Shown here: in pieces, positions 8,784 through 20,582 of the stretch
Numbering within the stretch: position 1 is the stretch's first letter
How the letters are laid out: each line of letters opens with the position of its first letter
Position numbers and translations under genes: made by a program
Source: Symsagittifera roscoffensis
Lineage: Eukaryota > Xenacoelomorpha > Acoela > Convolutidae
Assembly: GCF_963678635.1 (NCBI RefSeq)
Contig: NC_087068.1
Location: 37,209,436-37,273,435 of the forward strand
Reading direction: 5' to 3'
Length of the DNA: 64,000 nucleotides
The notes under the pieces: model-generated
The model's database searches: none
Told to the model about the DNA's origin: nothing
What the model saw: only the letters and a program-made list of their open reading frames with translations

Positions 8784-11700
8784 TCAGCAGAAGCATCCCG
8801 ATTTTCTGCTTTCGCTGCTTTTTTGAGACTCTTGCTTCCTCGGGTATCCCAATTGACTATCAAAAGTGGAAATTGTCTCGGATCTGAACTGAACATCGTA
8901 GATATCCTCGACCATAGTTTCGAATAGCTTGGAGACATTTGCAGCAGTTAGAGCACTACAGAGGGATCAGTTTGAGTTCACTTTTTCAATCTAGGCGCCG
9001 ATCCAGCATCTTTTCAAGGTGACCGATTTCAAACAATTCTTCAAAAACTTTTGTTTATTTTGTAGGTCAAAGATATCCCATAACACCAAAATGCCCAAAT
9101 TTGCACAAAAAAAAACGTTTTCACTCCGCAGGCCAAATTCAGAAAAAAAACAGGCCTATGCGGACGTTTTTGAGCACTTTTGGAAAGTTTTGACCGTAAA
9201 AAAGCCGTTTGTTTGTCCATCACGATTTTAACCAACTAGCTTCATATGGTGTTTTTTTTGCTAGAACCCTGGAAGCTTTCAACTAAATTCTCTCGTTTTT
9301 AATTAACTTTCACAGAAAAAAAATACTTTTTCCAAAATTTATTTTGAGTACCAAACGGAATCTAGCTTCAAATGGAAACGCTAGATCCAATTGATTCTGT
9401 GTGCTTTTAGTATAAGAAAACGTTGCAGATTCGCTTTAAAGGAAAAAACGGTCATTTCTGTCTTTTTCCAGGCTTTTTATGAGGCGCACGGTTTTTTTCA
9501 GTGCGCTCCCGCTTTTAGTTTTCTATTGGAAAGTCTTAAAATTTTTCCCTCTTTTTGAGTTCTTTTTCATTCAATTTATAGTATGCTGTAAGAATTGTTG
9601 CAAAATAAGTTTAGTTTCGATCGAGTAAAAATGTATAAGTATATAAGTATTCCGTCATATTTTCGAATTACTTATATTGGAATCATTTGGAAAAGGACCT
9701 CAATTTCGTACGTTAAGTTTGGTATTCTATAATTAAACTGATCCCTAGTTTCGATGTGCCTCATTCCATTGGCCGAAGCAAATGCGTCGGCATCTGCTTT
9801 CGAGACACTTCGGGCAAATTGCAGGTCAATTTTGTTTCCGACTAGCACAATTTTGCATCCTCGAGGCGCGAAATTTTCCACTTCGGCTCTCCACCGTTCG
9901 AGCGACTGAAAAGACTCTTGTTTTGAGATGTCGTACACTAAAACTGCGCCCATTGAGTTGCGAAAGTACGCGCTACTGATGACGCGAAACCTGAATTAAA
10001 TAAGGCAATAATTGATTGTTATTATGTTTCTTAGGCCAAGCAGTTTTCTGGAGTTGGGCGGCAAAAATCAAATAGGCGACATTTCGTAAGAAGAGACGTT
10101 TTTTTTCGAATTAGGGCATTGTACATTAACAATTGCTCGCTCCATTTGGCTTACAGTGTTGATTGAAAATATCCAAACAAAACAAAACTGTAAACTTTAA
10201 AAGCATTTTTCGGAAACTGAGTTGATAGTAGCAAAAAAGATCAGAAAAAATTGCTTAGCTTTTTTTTAATTGCTTAGCGTTTTTGAAGAAATTTAAATGA
10301 TGTAGTTTATTTTCCAAAACTCGGACCCAATTTTTAACCGCTTAAAGCCCTTTTTCGCCTTTTTTTACTCAATCAAAAGCTTAAAAAAATAGTGCCGCGG
10401 AATACCAAAACAGTTTTTGAAATTGATCTCCCATTTTTTCTTTAAATGAATATATTATACTTTGATAGGGAGGAGTAGATTGGGACTTTTTGGGAGTAGA
10501 TTGGGAGTAGATTGGGATCAATTGAGCAATCTCAGCCCCCCCCGTATTGACCAATTGAGCTATCTCCCCCCAAGCAAAAACTAAGTCACCACAAAAAGGC
10601 GCCAACAAACGCAATTAGATGGTTGATGTGTTTATGGCACGCAATCAATTGATCGACTGAAGTTAATTTTATATGAGTATCGAGAAAAATTTTGAAAAAG
10701 AAAAAATCGAAAATTTGAAAAAAAAATTAATTTGCAAAATTTTGTTTGGGCGACTCTTGCCTCTCATTGAGGAAAACAAGTATCAGGCTTGGTGCTCTGA
10801 ACTTGTATCTGAATACCAAAAAAGCTCTCTTCAGCACCTTACTATTGTTTTCACTCTGAATGTAATTTTTGAGCTTTGATATTGTAAGAGTTGGCGTTCC
10901 ATATTCGTTGGAGAATCTCGTTCATATTATCATATCATTCAAACTATTTTCAAGTGGTTATAAACATGTCTGAAGTACCTATTGAGCTATCTCCCCCCCC
11001 CACGCGAGAATGGGGGGAGATTGCTCAATTGATCCGTAGATTGGGAGGAGTAGATTGGGACTTTTTGAGAGTAGATTGGGAGGACGCTCTTAGACCTTAC
11101 GCTCTGTTTTCTGTCGCCTCATGCAGAAAAAAGGGAACCTAGCATTATGCGCGTAAAGATATGTAAGTGCTCCATATTCAAAATTTTTTCCAAGAGTTAC
11201 AGAAATCAAAAGAAAAACAGTCTTAGAAAAAGTAACAATTTAACCAAATAAATTCATTCCCTTGGATTCTCAAAAATCTTAAAAAATCTGCAACCGCCGT
11301 ACTATTCCAACTAAAATTTTTTTAGGAAATTATGGTTAAAGCGTTTATATGTTGTTTTGTTGCTGATTTGATGAACTCTGGTTAAGTTGGAAAAACTGTT
11401 TTAAGTAGGGTAAACTTTTGACTAATATTTATTTTAATAGCCAATTTTTTTCATGATTTTGGTGTTCATTCAAGTTTAAATTTTGTTTCGTGATGCATTT
11501 AAACTACAGAGTAGTTATCTCATTATCACTTATAGTTGATTGTAAAAAGTTTTATTTCACATTCATTCCTAATGGATTTTGTTAATAGTTTCAGAATTTC
11601 GTAAGCAAAGAACTCGGTTGGTAGGTGAAATGAATATTCTTCTCGTAATTACCTTATTGAATGTGTCCTCTGGTCACGAAAATTCATTCTGATAATTCTT

Positions 11701-13756
11701 TTAACTTTATCTTCAAGTGGTATGATTGATGGTATGTATTGTTTGCGTGCACGAGTGAGTACCCCGTATTGTGATACCGGTTGAACTCAAGTTTTATGAA
11801 TTTGGACCAGTTGCGCCGATTTCAACTACTTGCGCTTTTGATACAGTATTCCGCAAAATTAAAGCTGTTTAAATTTGTTGATTTTTCTATACGAGTGTGA
11901 AAGTTCAGTTGTCAGCCTACACATACTGCCAAGCATCTTGAGGTTTGAACTTCATTTTTTAAATGAAATACACTCTTTGATGTTTACCAGGTTGCTGTTT
12001 TTTCCAAATTTGATTTTTCAAAATTTTGTCACCATTTAGTGTAAGTTTGTTTTGGCTCAGCCATTTTTTGGTCTCATTCATGACTGCTTGGTGTACCTTT
12101 GTTAATTGTACGCATTCTTCCTTAGTTTTGATGACTGTATCGTCCGGATAAAGAAGTAGGTTACTTTTTATAGTGTTTTCGTTGGCAGACAAATCAATTA
12201 CTTGTAGTATGATTAGTGACATCAACGAGTGGAGATTTGTAAGTTTTAGTCTCTATTTATTGCCCATGTCATGGAGTTTCTTTAGGTAAGAGGTATAGCT
12301 TTGATAAAATGTGATTATTACATGGGCTGGTTTTTAGGCGTTCTTTTGATCTTTTTGTATTCCATTGACCTATTTTGAGGAAACGTTATTCAAATATCTA
12401 ATTTTGGACGTTTTTCCCGGCTTCTTTGAATCAGCGCTGTACATTCAACCCAAATAGTATTTTGCGCGCAAATCATCATTTGTCGTCAATATCTTGTTAC
12501 GATTTGTCACCTGCTACGAATTGTAACCTGTTACGAGTTGCCGTCCATTACAAATTGTCGTCTATCAAGAGTTTTCATATTTTACGAAATGTCGCCTATT
12601 ACCATTTGTCACCACCTATTACGTTTTTTCACTTATCGCAAAACGTCTTCTGTTAAAAAGAAGTACCTGTTACACCTGATACTTCTAGATACAAAAAAAT
12701 TGTTCATTTTTCTGCGCGAAAATCATATCGAGTTAATTGTATTGAGTTTAAACATACACTTTTTCAAAAGATTTTCAATAATTTTTCGATAACTTTCCTT
12801 TAGGGTCAACCAAATTGATGTCGCAGCTCTCCGCTTAGAGTAAAAACATTCTTTTTTTGCTAAAAATTGAGTCCTCAAAAAAAGTATTGCATCATTCCTA
12901 CACTTTCTCCTAGAATCTTGTAGATGCTATCAGCCAATTATAGGTGTGCGTAAAATGGTACCAAAAGTGAAATATACTTTTAAAGTGATTAGGTGGAGTC
13001 TCTGCCCTCCACCCTAAATCTGCTACTGAGAAGAGAATACATTCATAAACATATTGATGTCAGCTTACTTTTCTTGTCCTGCTGTATCCCATATTTGGGT
13101 TTTAATTTTCTTCTTCTGAACTTCTATTGTCTTTGTCGCAAACTCAACACCTGAAATCAGACTAATCTTTGAACCAACCTATTGTTTTTTTTGTCGAAAT
13201 TTCATTTTTAGATCTCAAAAAAGATTGTCCTTACCTCTTTCTCACGCAAAAATGCATGGAATATAGTCAATTGCTGAACTTCGAGAAGTTGAAAAAAAAA
13301 CAAGTGAACGATTTAAGAGGTTATAAAACTATTATGGTGTTCGTCAAATGAAAGTAGATTAAGAAACTCTGACAAAGCTCTAAAGGTCAAAAAATCTTCA
13401 ATTGCAATGAGGAAAATTGTTTTTAGAAACACTAATGGCAAAAATCTCAGAACCATAGAGCAACACACCAAGCAATGTTCGATAGAATTTTTTTGAAAAA
13501 TGTAAGAAAACTACGGGCATTTTCTACCTATTGTAGTTTTGAAATCAACCATGAATTCATTCCGAGTAAATCTCGACAGCAAATTGCTCTTCCCCACTCC
13601 CGAGTTGCCGACTAGGACAATTTTGAACAAGAAATCGTAGTTGTCGTCAGTCGACTGACTTCGTCCGATGTCTGTCCGGCTGTCGGTTGTAGCGAAACTG
13701 TTTCGATTTCGAAGTTCAATCCCGTAATTGCCGGCTGAGTAACTATTTAATGACAT
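8784..13756 (-). CDS. Rab11-like small GTPase, copy A (four exons)
   Basis: The exons are 13756-13528, 13150-13069, 9990-9745 and 8955-8784 (729 nt, 242 residues). The G-box motifs are all present: GNSGVGKS (50-57), switch I TTIGVEF (74-80), WDTAGQE (97-103), NKID (156-159) and ETSAL (184-188). The protein ends in CFC, a CXC double geranylgeranylation signal. The [14 protein letters not shown] stretch is typical of Rab11/Rab25, while the switch II side ([13 protein letters not shown]) is divergent. There is a 36-residue N-terminal extension. Rab11 proteins direct recycling-endosome traffic. Introns 1 and 2 are GT-AG. Intron 3 has GG at the donor, and only removing it restores ETSAL and the prenylation tail. 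Phases match across all junctions (1, 2, 2). Exact Rab subtype is uncertain. Confidence 0.88.
8956..9744 (-). other. Rab intron 3, copy A: GG-AG boundaries and terminal inverted repeats
   Basis: In the sense direction the 789-nt intron starts GGATCAGTTTAATT right after the exon end GAAACTAG and finishes CTGATCCCTCTGTAG before the exon start TGCTCTAAC. Its ends form an inverted repeat: GGGATCAGTTTAA against GGGATCAGTTTGA read from the other strand (12 of 13). TAG is repeated at both borders, consistent with a TA or TAG target duplication. It looks like a DNA transposon (MITE) that is spliced out. The alternative is an unspliced insertion that truncates the protein after HIET. The same structure is present in copy B. 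Confidence 0.75.
10470..10585. repeat. G-rich/C-rich repeat block in Rab intron 2, left part (copy A)
   Basis: Repeated GGGAGTAGATTGGGA units are followed by GATCAATTGAGCAATCTC, a C run and AATTGAGCTATCTCCCCCC. The same modules recur, partly inverted, at 10975-11095, so the pair can fold back. The modules may be the ends of a non-autonomous element of about 0.6 kb. Confidence 0.55.
10975..11095. repeat. G-rich/C-rich repeat block in Rab intron 2, right part (copy A)
   Basis: This block contains ATTGAGCTATCTCCCCC, GAGATTGCTCAATTGATC (inverted relative to 10514) and GGAGTAGATTGGGACTTTTTG (direct relative to 10472). It is the partner of the block at 10470-10585. Confidence 0.55.
11959..12225 (-). 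pseudogene. LINE reverse transcriptase fragment in Rab intron 2 (copy A)
   Basis: An 88-codon frame contains [10 protein letters not shown], a variant of the YADDT catalytic box, followed about 35 residues later by [13 protein letters not shown], the W..NKL.LN..K motif typical of jockey/CR1-type non-LTR reverse transcriptases. Only this piece of the RT is visible, so it is a dead fragment. The orientation is the same as the host Rab gene. Confidence 0.65.
12470..12665. repeat. Diverged minisatellite in Rab intron 2 (copy A)
   Basis: About eight imperfect repeats of roughly 20-22 bp follow the pattern GTTACGA(A/T)TTGTC(A/G)CC. The same tract is at 47925-48118 in copy B. Confidence 0.6.
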
Positions 13757-14110
13757 CTCTTGATTTTGTTAGCTAGTCTTGAACGGTTAATACTATTATT
13801 GTTTATAAATATGATGTTTTATTTCAACCACCAGGGCAATTGTAAATCATTTTGTGAATTGAGCTTCAGTTTGAATTGAGCGCATAGATCAAAGTATACT
13901 ATTCTTGGCTTGCTATGCTTATTGTAAGCATAAGGATGACATTCCAATCGCTACGGTAAACATAGACGTTTAAAAGACCCAGAAAAAATGCAAAGAGACA
14001 GAGACCATTTAGGGGGAGGGTTGGCGGCAGGACCAGTAAGGTCCGACTCTGAGAAAAATTTACGAAATCAATTTTCAGCGGAATGACAATAAAATTGTTC
14101 TATTGGCGTC

Positions 14111-15117
14111 TGCCATTCGTTATTCTTAGCGAGTAGGTAAATAAGTCACTGTAATCCGTATCCATACGGATATGTCCTCCACGAGGAACTAATTATCGAT
14201 CCTAGTTTCATATAACAAGATGAGGTGATCAAGGTCTATTATCGTTATGTACTGTTTTATAGATAAGAATATGGTGACGACAATGAATTCACACATAAAT
14301 TGACTTGCCTGCATCTCTTCTGGTGTACTATGAAGGTCACCGGATACAGATAGCCTTCAAGGCCGAGCATAAATCATTAAGCACATAAATAATTTATTCT
14401 GGCAGTTTTTCATATAATAAAATAAAAGGATGTATAAAATAAAATATTTATATCCGGACGAATAACGGCGTCATCGGCGTCAATATATGCTAGTTTTGGA
14501 GGAGTAGTGCGCCGAAAGCACAACATTTTGGTCAAAACGTTCCAACAATGTTCAAAAACGAAGTATTCAGCCTATACTCTGGCAAAATACAAGTCTAAAT
14601 ATTAAATACTACTAGAACAAACTTTTTTTTTCCGTAATACGAGGCAGGGGAAGACTAGTTAAATCACATTTGTAAAATCCGCAGCTCAAATTACAAAAAA
14701 AGGCTCATATCATTTGAAAGCATTGATTTTGCGACTGACGTTGAAGATTTCTGATTTATCAAATTTTCCCGTTTTTTTTAAAATTTACAGTGACAATATG
14801 ACCAGAAAGGTCTGTGCTACATAATTGCAGGTTACCCATAGTAATCCGAAAAATTTGGAAAATTTTATCAATTGAATTTGCATTTTAAAACAATCAAAAC
14901 TTGTTTTAGTTCTACTTTGTTTACAAAAATACTTTCAAAAGGTGAAGATTAGAACCATTTTTTATCACTACTCTACTAAAAATTATTTTTTCTGATGAAT
15001 TTTGATATAAAGCTTACCATAGTTTTTAGGAAGCAAAACTCAAACCTTTGGTAAAGATTAGAAGAATCTGTTTGAAGGTAACAAGATTACAACAACTTCA
15101 AATTCTTTCCTGCTTCA
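14111..15117 (-). repeat. LTR of a second gypsy-like family (copy A)
   Basis: This sequence of about 1.0 kb starts TG and ends CA and matches 49564-50543 closely. It matches 52009-52895 more loosely: GTTATTCTTAGCGAGTAGG, the GAAGGTCACCG box and the CAAGGCCGAGC box are shared by all three. In copy B the third copy directly abuts a PBS and a gag start, which identifies the sequence as an LTR on the minus strand. In copy A it is followed on the right by the tandem array. Confidence 0.75.
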
Positions 15118-16029
15118 GATTTCAGGAGCTCTTCGATCAAAATAAGCTCTTCGATCGAAATAAGCCGAATTATTTTTCAACTTGAAAATTACTTCAAGGA
15201 CCCTGCCACCTGACTCAGCGATGGATGGGTAGTAGTTTTCTCTGATCTTACTTGTATTATTGGCATCGCGTTGCCCAATTTTTTTGATAACGTGCTGGTA
15301 CGTACTTTTGTTGACGCCCTTGTTGCTGGTGGCGTTTTTTTGTGTCTCTCTTCTTGTTGGGTTTTGGTGTTTCGCTGCCGATAAAAGTGTCTAACACTGC
15401 CGAATTTGACGTGGACACGAAGGGATCGTTAATTGTATCCGTCTTGCTTTTGGGAGGCCTCCTGTCCTTTTTCCATACTGGCCTCTTGTTTTTTTTTGCT
15501 ATTGGTCATCTGATGAATTTGGTTGGTGTCTTAAGCCAGTTCCCCTGGGATTTTTGTTTTACTGGCTTCTTGCACCAGTTGGTTCTTTAGTTTTTCCGAG
15601 TTTTGTTGTGTTGTGTTTTGTTCTGTGGGGTTGTTGTTTTTGCTAGCTTCTTGTTTACGTTGATCTTTTTATACTGCACCTCCAATGTTTCCACGAACAT
15701 AACTTTTTTATACCTTGCCGACCTATTTGCTACGAAGTCGCTTAACTGTGTTGTTCTACAATTGCTATATATTTTAGGTTTCGATACAAATGCAAAGCCA
15801 TTGTTGCGTAGTAGTCTAGGTTGCTTTCTGAATTTTTCTACCCATTAAGTTGGTGGTGTAAATGTTAGAAATTTCCCATCGTGTGTTTTGTATTTTTGCT
15901 AAAATTGTATGGGATCCTTCACTTTTTGTGCTATATGAACCGTTTTTTGAGCAACCTGTCAAACGTTCTCCCTTTGTCTGTTGTCTGGTCTTTTTTCTAC
16001 CTCTGAGCTTATTTTAGATAGCTAATAAA

Positions 16030-16300
16030 AGCTATTTAAGCTGCGAACGTTGTCCCTCAGCCATGTCACTGTCGAGGTTGATAGTTTCGGGATGTTGTTC
16101 CCTGTTCTCCCTCCGTTTTATCCCAAGCTCGTACTCCGACCAAGCGTTCATGTCGTGCATTTGTTCTGGTGTTACTGACGAACTCATGAGTCTCTTTCGT
16201 TCGAAAAAGTTAGCTAACTTTACGCTATCTCAACTGAAATAATTTTGATTACTTGTTGTAGCTAGATTTGACGATATGGTTTTTAGTCTTCTCCCCATAT
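16030..16300 (-). pseudogene. ORF A of array unit 1, broken by a stop
   Basis: This is the same frame as in the other units, but the codon for Trp in the NYFSWD motif reads TGA here. It is the unit next to the LTR and the most degraded of the five. Confidence 0.55.
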
Positions 16301-16889
16301 GCATTTTGAATGGTCACAACTTATTCCCTGCGTGCGGTGTTCTCTTAGTGTTTTATTTAACTCCACTACATCTGATGGTAGTTTGTATGGTATGTTTCTT
16401 GAGTCGATTTTCAAAAAACCTAGCCGAGCTCAAGCGGAACGAAATTTTTTTTCATGTATATATTAGTTAGGCACGTAAAAGAGCAATTGAAAATTTTTTG
16501 AGATCACAAAAGGTCTACTAGCTCGAACTGGTCAGTCCACAGAGCTTATTTCAGGAGCTCTTCGATCAAAATAAGCTCTTCGATCAAGATAAGCCGAATT
16601 ATATTTCAACTTGAAAATTACTTCAAGGACCCTGCCACCTGACTCAGCGATGGATGGGTAGTAGTTTTCTCTGATCTTACTTGTATTATTGGCATCGCGT
16701 TGCCCAATTTTTTTGATAATGTGCTGGTACGTACTTTTGTTGACGCCCTTGTTGCTGGTGGCGTTTTTTTGTGTCTCTCTTTTTGTTGGGTTTTGGTGTT
16801 TCGCTTCCTATAAAGTGTCTAACACTGCCAAATTTGACGTTGACACGAAGGGATCGTGAATTGTATCCGTCTTGCTTTTGGGAGGCCTC

Positions 16890-17267
16890 CTATATTTTTT
16901 CCATGCTGGCCTGTTTTTTTTTGCTGTTGGTCATCTGATGAATTTGGTTGGTGTCTTCAGCCAGTTCCTCTGGGATTTTTGTTTTACTGGCTTCTTGAAA
17001 CAGTTGGTTCTTTAGTTTTTCCGAGTTTTTTTGTGTTGTGTTTTGTTTCTGTGGGGTTGTTGTTTTTGCTATCTTCTTGTTTGCGTTGATCTTTTTATAC
17101 TGCCCCTCCAATGTTTCCACGAACATAACTTTTTTATACCTTGCCGACCTATTTGCTACGAAGTCGCTTAGCTGTGTTGTTCTACAGTTGCCATATATTT
17201 TAGGATTAGAAACAAATGCAAAGCCATTGTTGCGTAGTAGTCTAGAATGCTTTCTGATTTTTTTCAC
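16890..17267 (-). CDS. ORF B of the array: Gag C-terminal-like protein
   Basis: A 125-codon frame. Its last ~80 residues (MFVETLEGQYKKINANKK onward, rich in Lys, Gln, Thr and Asn) correspond residue for residue to the Gag frame at 50816-51169 of the gypsy-like element. The first ~45 residues, up to RSARYKKV, differ from that Gag, so the unit joins a Gag tail to other sequence. The same region in the other units is partly open (for example 21358-21558) and partly frameshifted. Whether it is translated is unknown. Confidence 0.4.
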   Translation of the reverse strand: MKKIRKHSRLLRNNGFAFVSNPKIYGNCRTTQLSDFVANRSARYKKVMFVETLEGQYKKINANKKIAKTTTPQKQNTTQKNSEKLKNQLFQEASKTKIPEELAEDTNQIHQMTNSKKKQASMEKI

Positions 17268-17457
17268 CCATTCAGTTGGTGGTGTAAATGTTAGAAATTT
17301 CCCTTCGTGTTTTTTGTATTTTTGCTAAAGTTGTATGGGATCCTTCACTTTTTGTGCTATATGAACCGTTTTTTGAGCAACCTGTCAAACGTTCTCCCTT
17401 TGTCTGTTGTATGGTCTTTTTTTCAGCTCTGAGCTTATTTTAGATGACTAATAAAAG

Positions 17458-17724
17458 CTATTTAAGCTGCGAACTTTGTCCCTCAGCCATGTCGCTGTCG
17501 AGGTTGATAATTTCGGGATGTTGTTCCCTGTTCTCCCTCCGTTTTATCACAACCTCGTACTCTGACCAAGCGTTCATGTCGTGCATTTGTTCTGGTGTTA
17601 CTGACGAACTCATGAGTCTCTTTCGTTCGAAAAAGTTAGCTAACTTTACGCTATCCCAACTGAAATAATTTTGATTACTTGTTGTAGCTAGATTTGACGA
17701 TATGGTTTTTAGTCTTCTCCCCAT
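17458..17724 (-). CDS. ORF A, array unit 2 (88 residues, unknown function)
   Basis: The ATG lies about 170 bp downstream (minus strand) of a TTGCTCTTTTACGTGCC...TATATA box. The protein is charged, begins MGRRLK and contains a FFERKRLMSSS stretch and a TPEQMHDMNAW segment that may be helical. It matches no family I recognise. A Gag-derived origin is possible because the next frame in the unit is Gag-like. Near-identical frames stay open in units 3, 4 and 5. Confidence 0.4.
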   Translation of the reverse strand: MGRRLKTISSNLATTSNQNYFSWDSVKLANFFERKRLMSSSVTPEQMHDMNAWSEYEVVIKRRENREQHPEIINLDSDMAEGQSSQLK

Positions 17725-18887
17725 ATGCGTTTTGAATGGTTACAACTTATTCCCTTCGTGCGGTGTTCTCTTAGTGTTTTATTTAACTCCACTACGTCTG
17801 ATGGTAGTTTGTATGGTATGTTTCTTGGGTCGATTTTCAAAAAACCTAGCCGAGCTCAACCGGAACGAAAACTTTTTTCATGTATATATTAGTTAGGCAC
17901 GTAAAAGAGCAATTGAAAATTTTTTGAGCTCACAAAAGGTCTACTAGCTCAAACTGGTCAGTCCAAGGAGCTTATTTCAGGAGCTCTTCGATCAAAATAA
18001 GCTTTTCGATCAAGATAAGCCGAATTATAATTCAACTTGAAAATTACTTCAAGGACCCTGCCACCTGACTCAGCGATGGATGGGTAGTAGTTTTCTCTGA
18101 TCTTACTTGTATTATTGGCATCGCGTTGCCCAATTTTTTTGATAACGTGCTGGTACGTACTTTTGTTGACGCCCTTGTTGCTGGTGGCGTTTTTTTGTGT
18201 CTCTCTTCTTGTTGGGTTTTGGTGTTTCGCTTTCTATAAAAGTGTCTAACACTGCCGAGTTTGACGTTGACACGAAGGGACCGTGAATTGTGTCCGTCTT
18301 GCTTTTGGGAGGCCTTCTATTTTTTTTCCATGCTGGCCTGTTTTTTTTTTGCTATTGGTAATCTGATGAATTTGGTTGGTGTCTTAAGCCAGTTCCTCTG
18401 GGATTTTTGTTTTACTGGCTTCTTGCACCAGTTGGTTCTTTAGTTTTTCCGAATTTTGTTATGTTGTGTTCTGTTTCTGTGGGGTTGTTGTTTTTGCTAG
18501 CTTCTTGTTTGCGTTGATCTTTTGATACTGCCCCTCCAATTTTTCCACGAACATAACTTTTTTTTATACCTTGCCGACCTATTTGCTACGAAGTCGCTTA
18601 ACTGTGTTGTTCTACAGTTGCTATATATTTTAGGATTCGATACAAATGCAAAGCCATTGTTGCGTAGTAGTCTAGGTTACTTTCTGAATTTTTTAACCCA
18701 TTCAGTTGGTGGTGTAAATGTTAGAAATTTCCCTTCGTGTGTTTTGTATTTTTGCTAAAGTTGTATGGGATCCTTCACTTTTTGTGCTATATGAACTGTT
18801 TTTTGAGCAACCTGTCAAACGTTCTCCCTTTGTCTGTTGTCTGGTCTTTTTTTCACCTCTGAGCTTATTTTAGATGACTAATAAAAG

Positions 18888-19160
18888 CTATTTAAGCTGC
18901 GAACTTTGTCTCTCAGCCATGTCGCTGTCGAGGTTGATAATTTCGGGAAGTTGTTCCCTGTTCTCCCTCCGTTTTATCCCAACCTCGTACTCAAACCAAG
19001 CGTTCATGTCGTGCATTTGTTCTGGTGTTACTGACGAACTCATGAGTCTCTTTCGTTCGAAAAAGTTAGCTAACTTTACGCTATCCCAACTGAAATAATT
19101 TTGATTACTTGTTGTAGCTAGATTTGACGATATAATTTTTAGTCTTCTCCCCATATGCAT
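18888..19160 (-). CDS. ORF A, array unit 3
   Basis: An open copy of the 88-residue frame with a few substitutions relative to unit 2 (Phe for Ser after NAW, Leu for His in REQHPE). An additional in-frame ATG two codons upstream extends it to 90 residues. Confidence 0.35.
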   Translation of the reverse strand: MHMGRRLKIISSNLATTSNQNYFSWDSVKLANFFERKRLMSSSVTPEQMHDMNAWFEYEVGIKRRENREQLPEIINLDSDMAERQSSQLK

Positions 19161-20315
19161 TTTGAATGGTCACAACTCATTCCCTGCGTGCGGTGTTTTC
19201 TTAGTGTTTTATTTAACTCCACTACGTCTGATGGTAGTTTGTATGGTATGTTTCTTGGGTCGATTTTCAAAAAACCTAGCCGAGCTCAAGCGGAACGAAA
19301 ATTTTTTTCATATATATATTAGTTAGGCACGTAAAAGAGCAATTGAAAATTTTTTGAGCTCACAAAAGGTCTACTAGCTCGAACTGGTCAGTCCACAGAG
19401 CTTATTTCAGGAGCTCTTCGATCAAAATAAGCTCTTCGATCAAGATAAGCCGAATTATAATTCAACTTCAAAACTACTTCAAGGACCCTGCCACCTGACT
19501 CAGCGATGGATGGATATTAGTTTTCTCTGATCTTACTTGTATTATTGGCACCGCGTTGCCCAATTTTTTTGATAATGTGCTGGTACGTACTTTTGTTGAC
19601 GCCCTTGTTGCTGGTGGCGTTTTTTTGTGTCTCTCTTCTTGTTGGGTTTTGGTGTTTCGCTTTCTATAAAAGTGTCTAACACTGCCGAGTTTGACGTTGA
19701 CACGAAGGGATCGTGAATTGTATCCGTCTTGCTTTTGGGAGGCCTCCTATATTTTTTCCATGCTGGCCTGTTTTTTTTTTGCTGTTGGTCATCTGATGAA
19801 TTTGGTTGGTGTCTTAAGCCAGTTCCTCTGGGATTTTTGTTTTACTGGCTTCTTGCACCAGTTGGTTCTTTAGTTTTTCCGAGTTTTGTTTTGTTGTGTT
19901 TTGTTTCTGTGGGGTTGTTGTTTTTGCTAGCTTCTTGTTTGCGTTGATCTTTTGATACTGGCCCTCCAATGTTTCCACGAACATAACTTTTTTATACCTT
20001 GCCGACCTATTTGCTACGAAGTCGCTTAACTGTGTTGTTCTACAGTTGCTATATATTTTAGGATTCGATACAAATGCAAAGCCATTGTTGCGTAGTAGTC
20101 TAGGTTACTTTCTGAATTTTTTTACCCATTCAGTTGGTGGTGTAAATGTTAGAAATTTCCCTTCGTGTGTTTTGCATTTTTGCTAAAGTTGTATGGGATC
20201 CTTCACTTTTTGTGCTATATGAACCGTTTTTTGAGCAACCTGTCAAACGTCCTCCTTTTGTCTGTTGTCTGGTCTTTTTTTCACCTCTGAGCTTATTTTA
20301 GATGACTAATAAAAG

Positions 20316-20582
20316 CTATTTAAGCTGCGAACTTTGTCCCTCAGCCATGTCGCTGTCGAGGTTGATAATTTCGGGATGTTGTTCCCTGTTCTCCCTCCGT
20401 TTTATCCCAACCTCGTACTCCGACCAAGCGTTCATGTCGTGCATTTGTTCTGGTGTTACTGACGAACTCATGAGTCTCTTTCGTTCGAAAAAGTTAGCTA
20501 ACGTTACGCTATCCCAACTGAAATAATTTTGATTACTTGTTGTAGCTAGATTTGACGATATGGTTTTTAGTCTTCTCCCCAT
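20316..20582 (-). CDS. ORF A, array unit 4
   Basis: An open copy, 88 residues, differing from unit 2 mainly by Thr for Lys in SVKLANF and Gly for Val in YEVVIK. Confidence 0.35.
   Translation of the reverse strand: MGRRLKTISSNLATTSNQNYFSWDSVTLANFFERKRLMSSSVTPEQMHDMNAWSEYEVGIKRRENREQHPEIINLDSDMAEGQSSQLK

Larger units (their letters stand above)
8337..15707. repeat. Segmental duplication, copy A (about 7.37 kb)
   Basis: Nearly the whole interval reappears in the same orientation at 43810-51127. Similarity starts at a shared CAGTGAT (8337 and 43810). It runs through the Rab gene, the LTR and the first part of retroelement gag, and ends where copy A enters the rest of the tandem-array unit and copy B continues into intact gag (after CCACGAACAT). 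The non-coding parts differ by many substitutions and small indels. The coding exons differ only at nine synonymous sites. Confidence 0.92.

Noticed and set aside
8702-8938. ORF beginning [10 protein letters not shown] on the minus strand
   Set aside because: It is the wrong frame of Rab exon 4; the frame ending in GCFC is the conserved one.
9672-9953. Continuous ORF that extends the Rab exon with [13 protein letters not shown]...
   Set aside because: The residues after HIET are read-through into intron 3; the real continuation is the exon at 8955-8784, which restores ETSAL and the CXC tail.
10673-10879. Plus-strand [14 protein letters not shown]... in Rab intron 2
   Set aside because: It is Lys/Glu-rich and short, altered near its start in copy B, and has no motif; probably chance.
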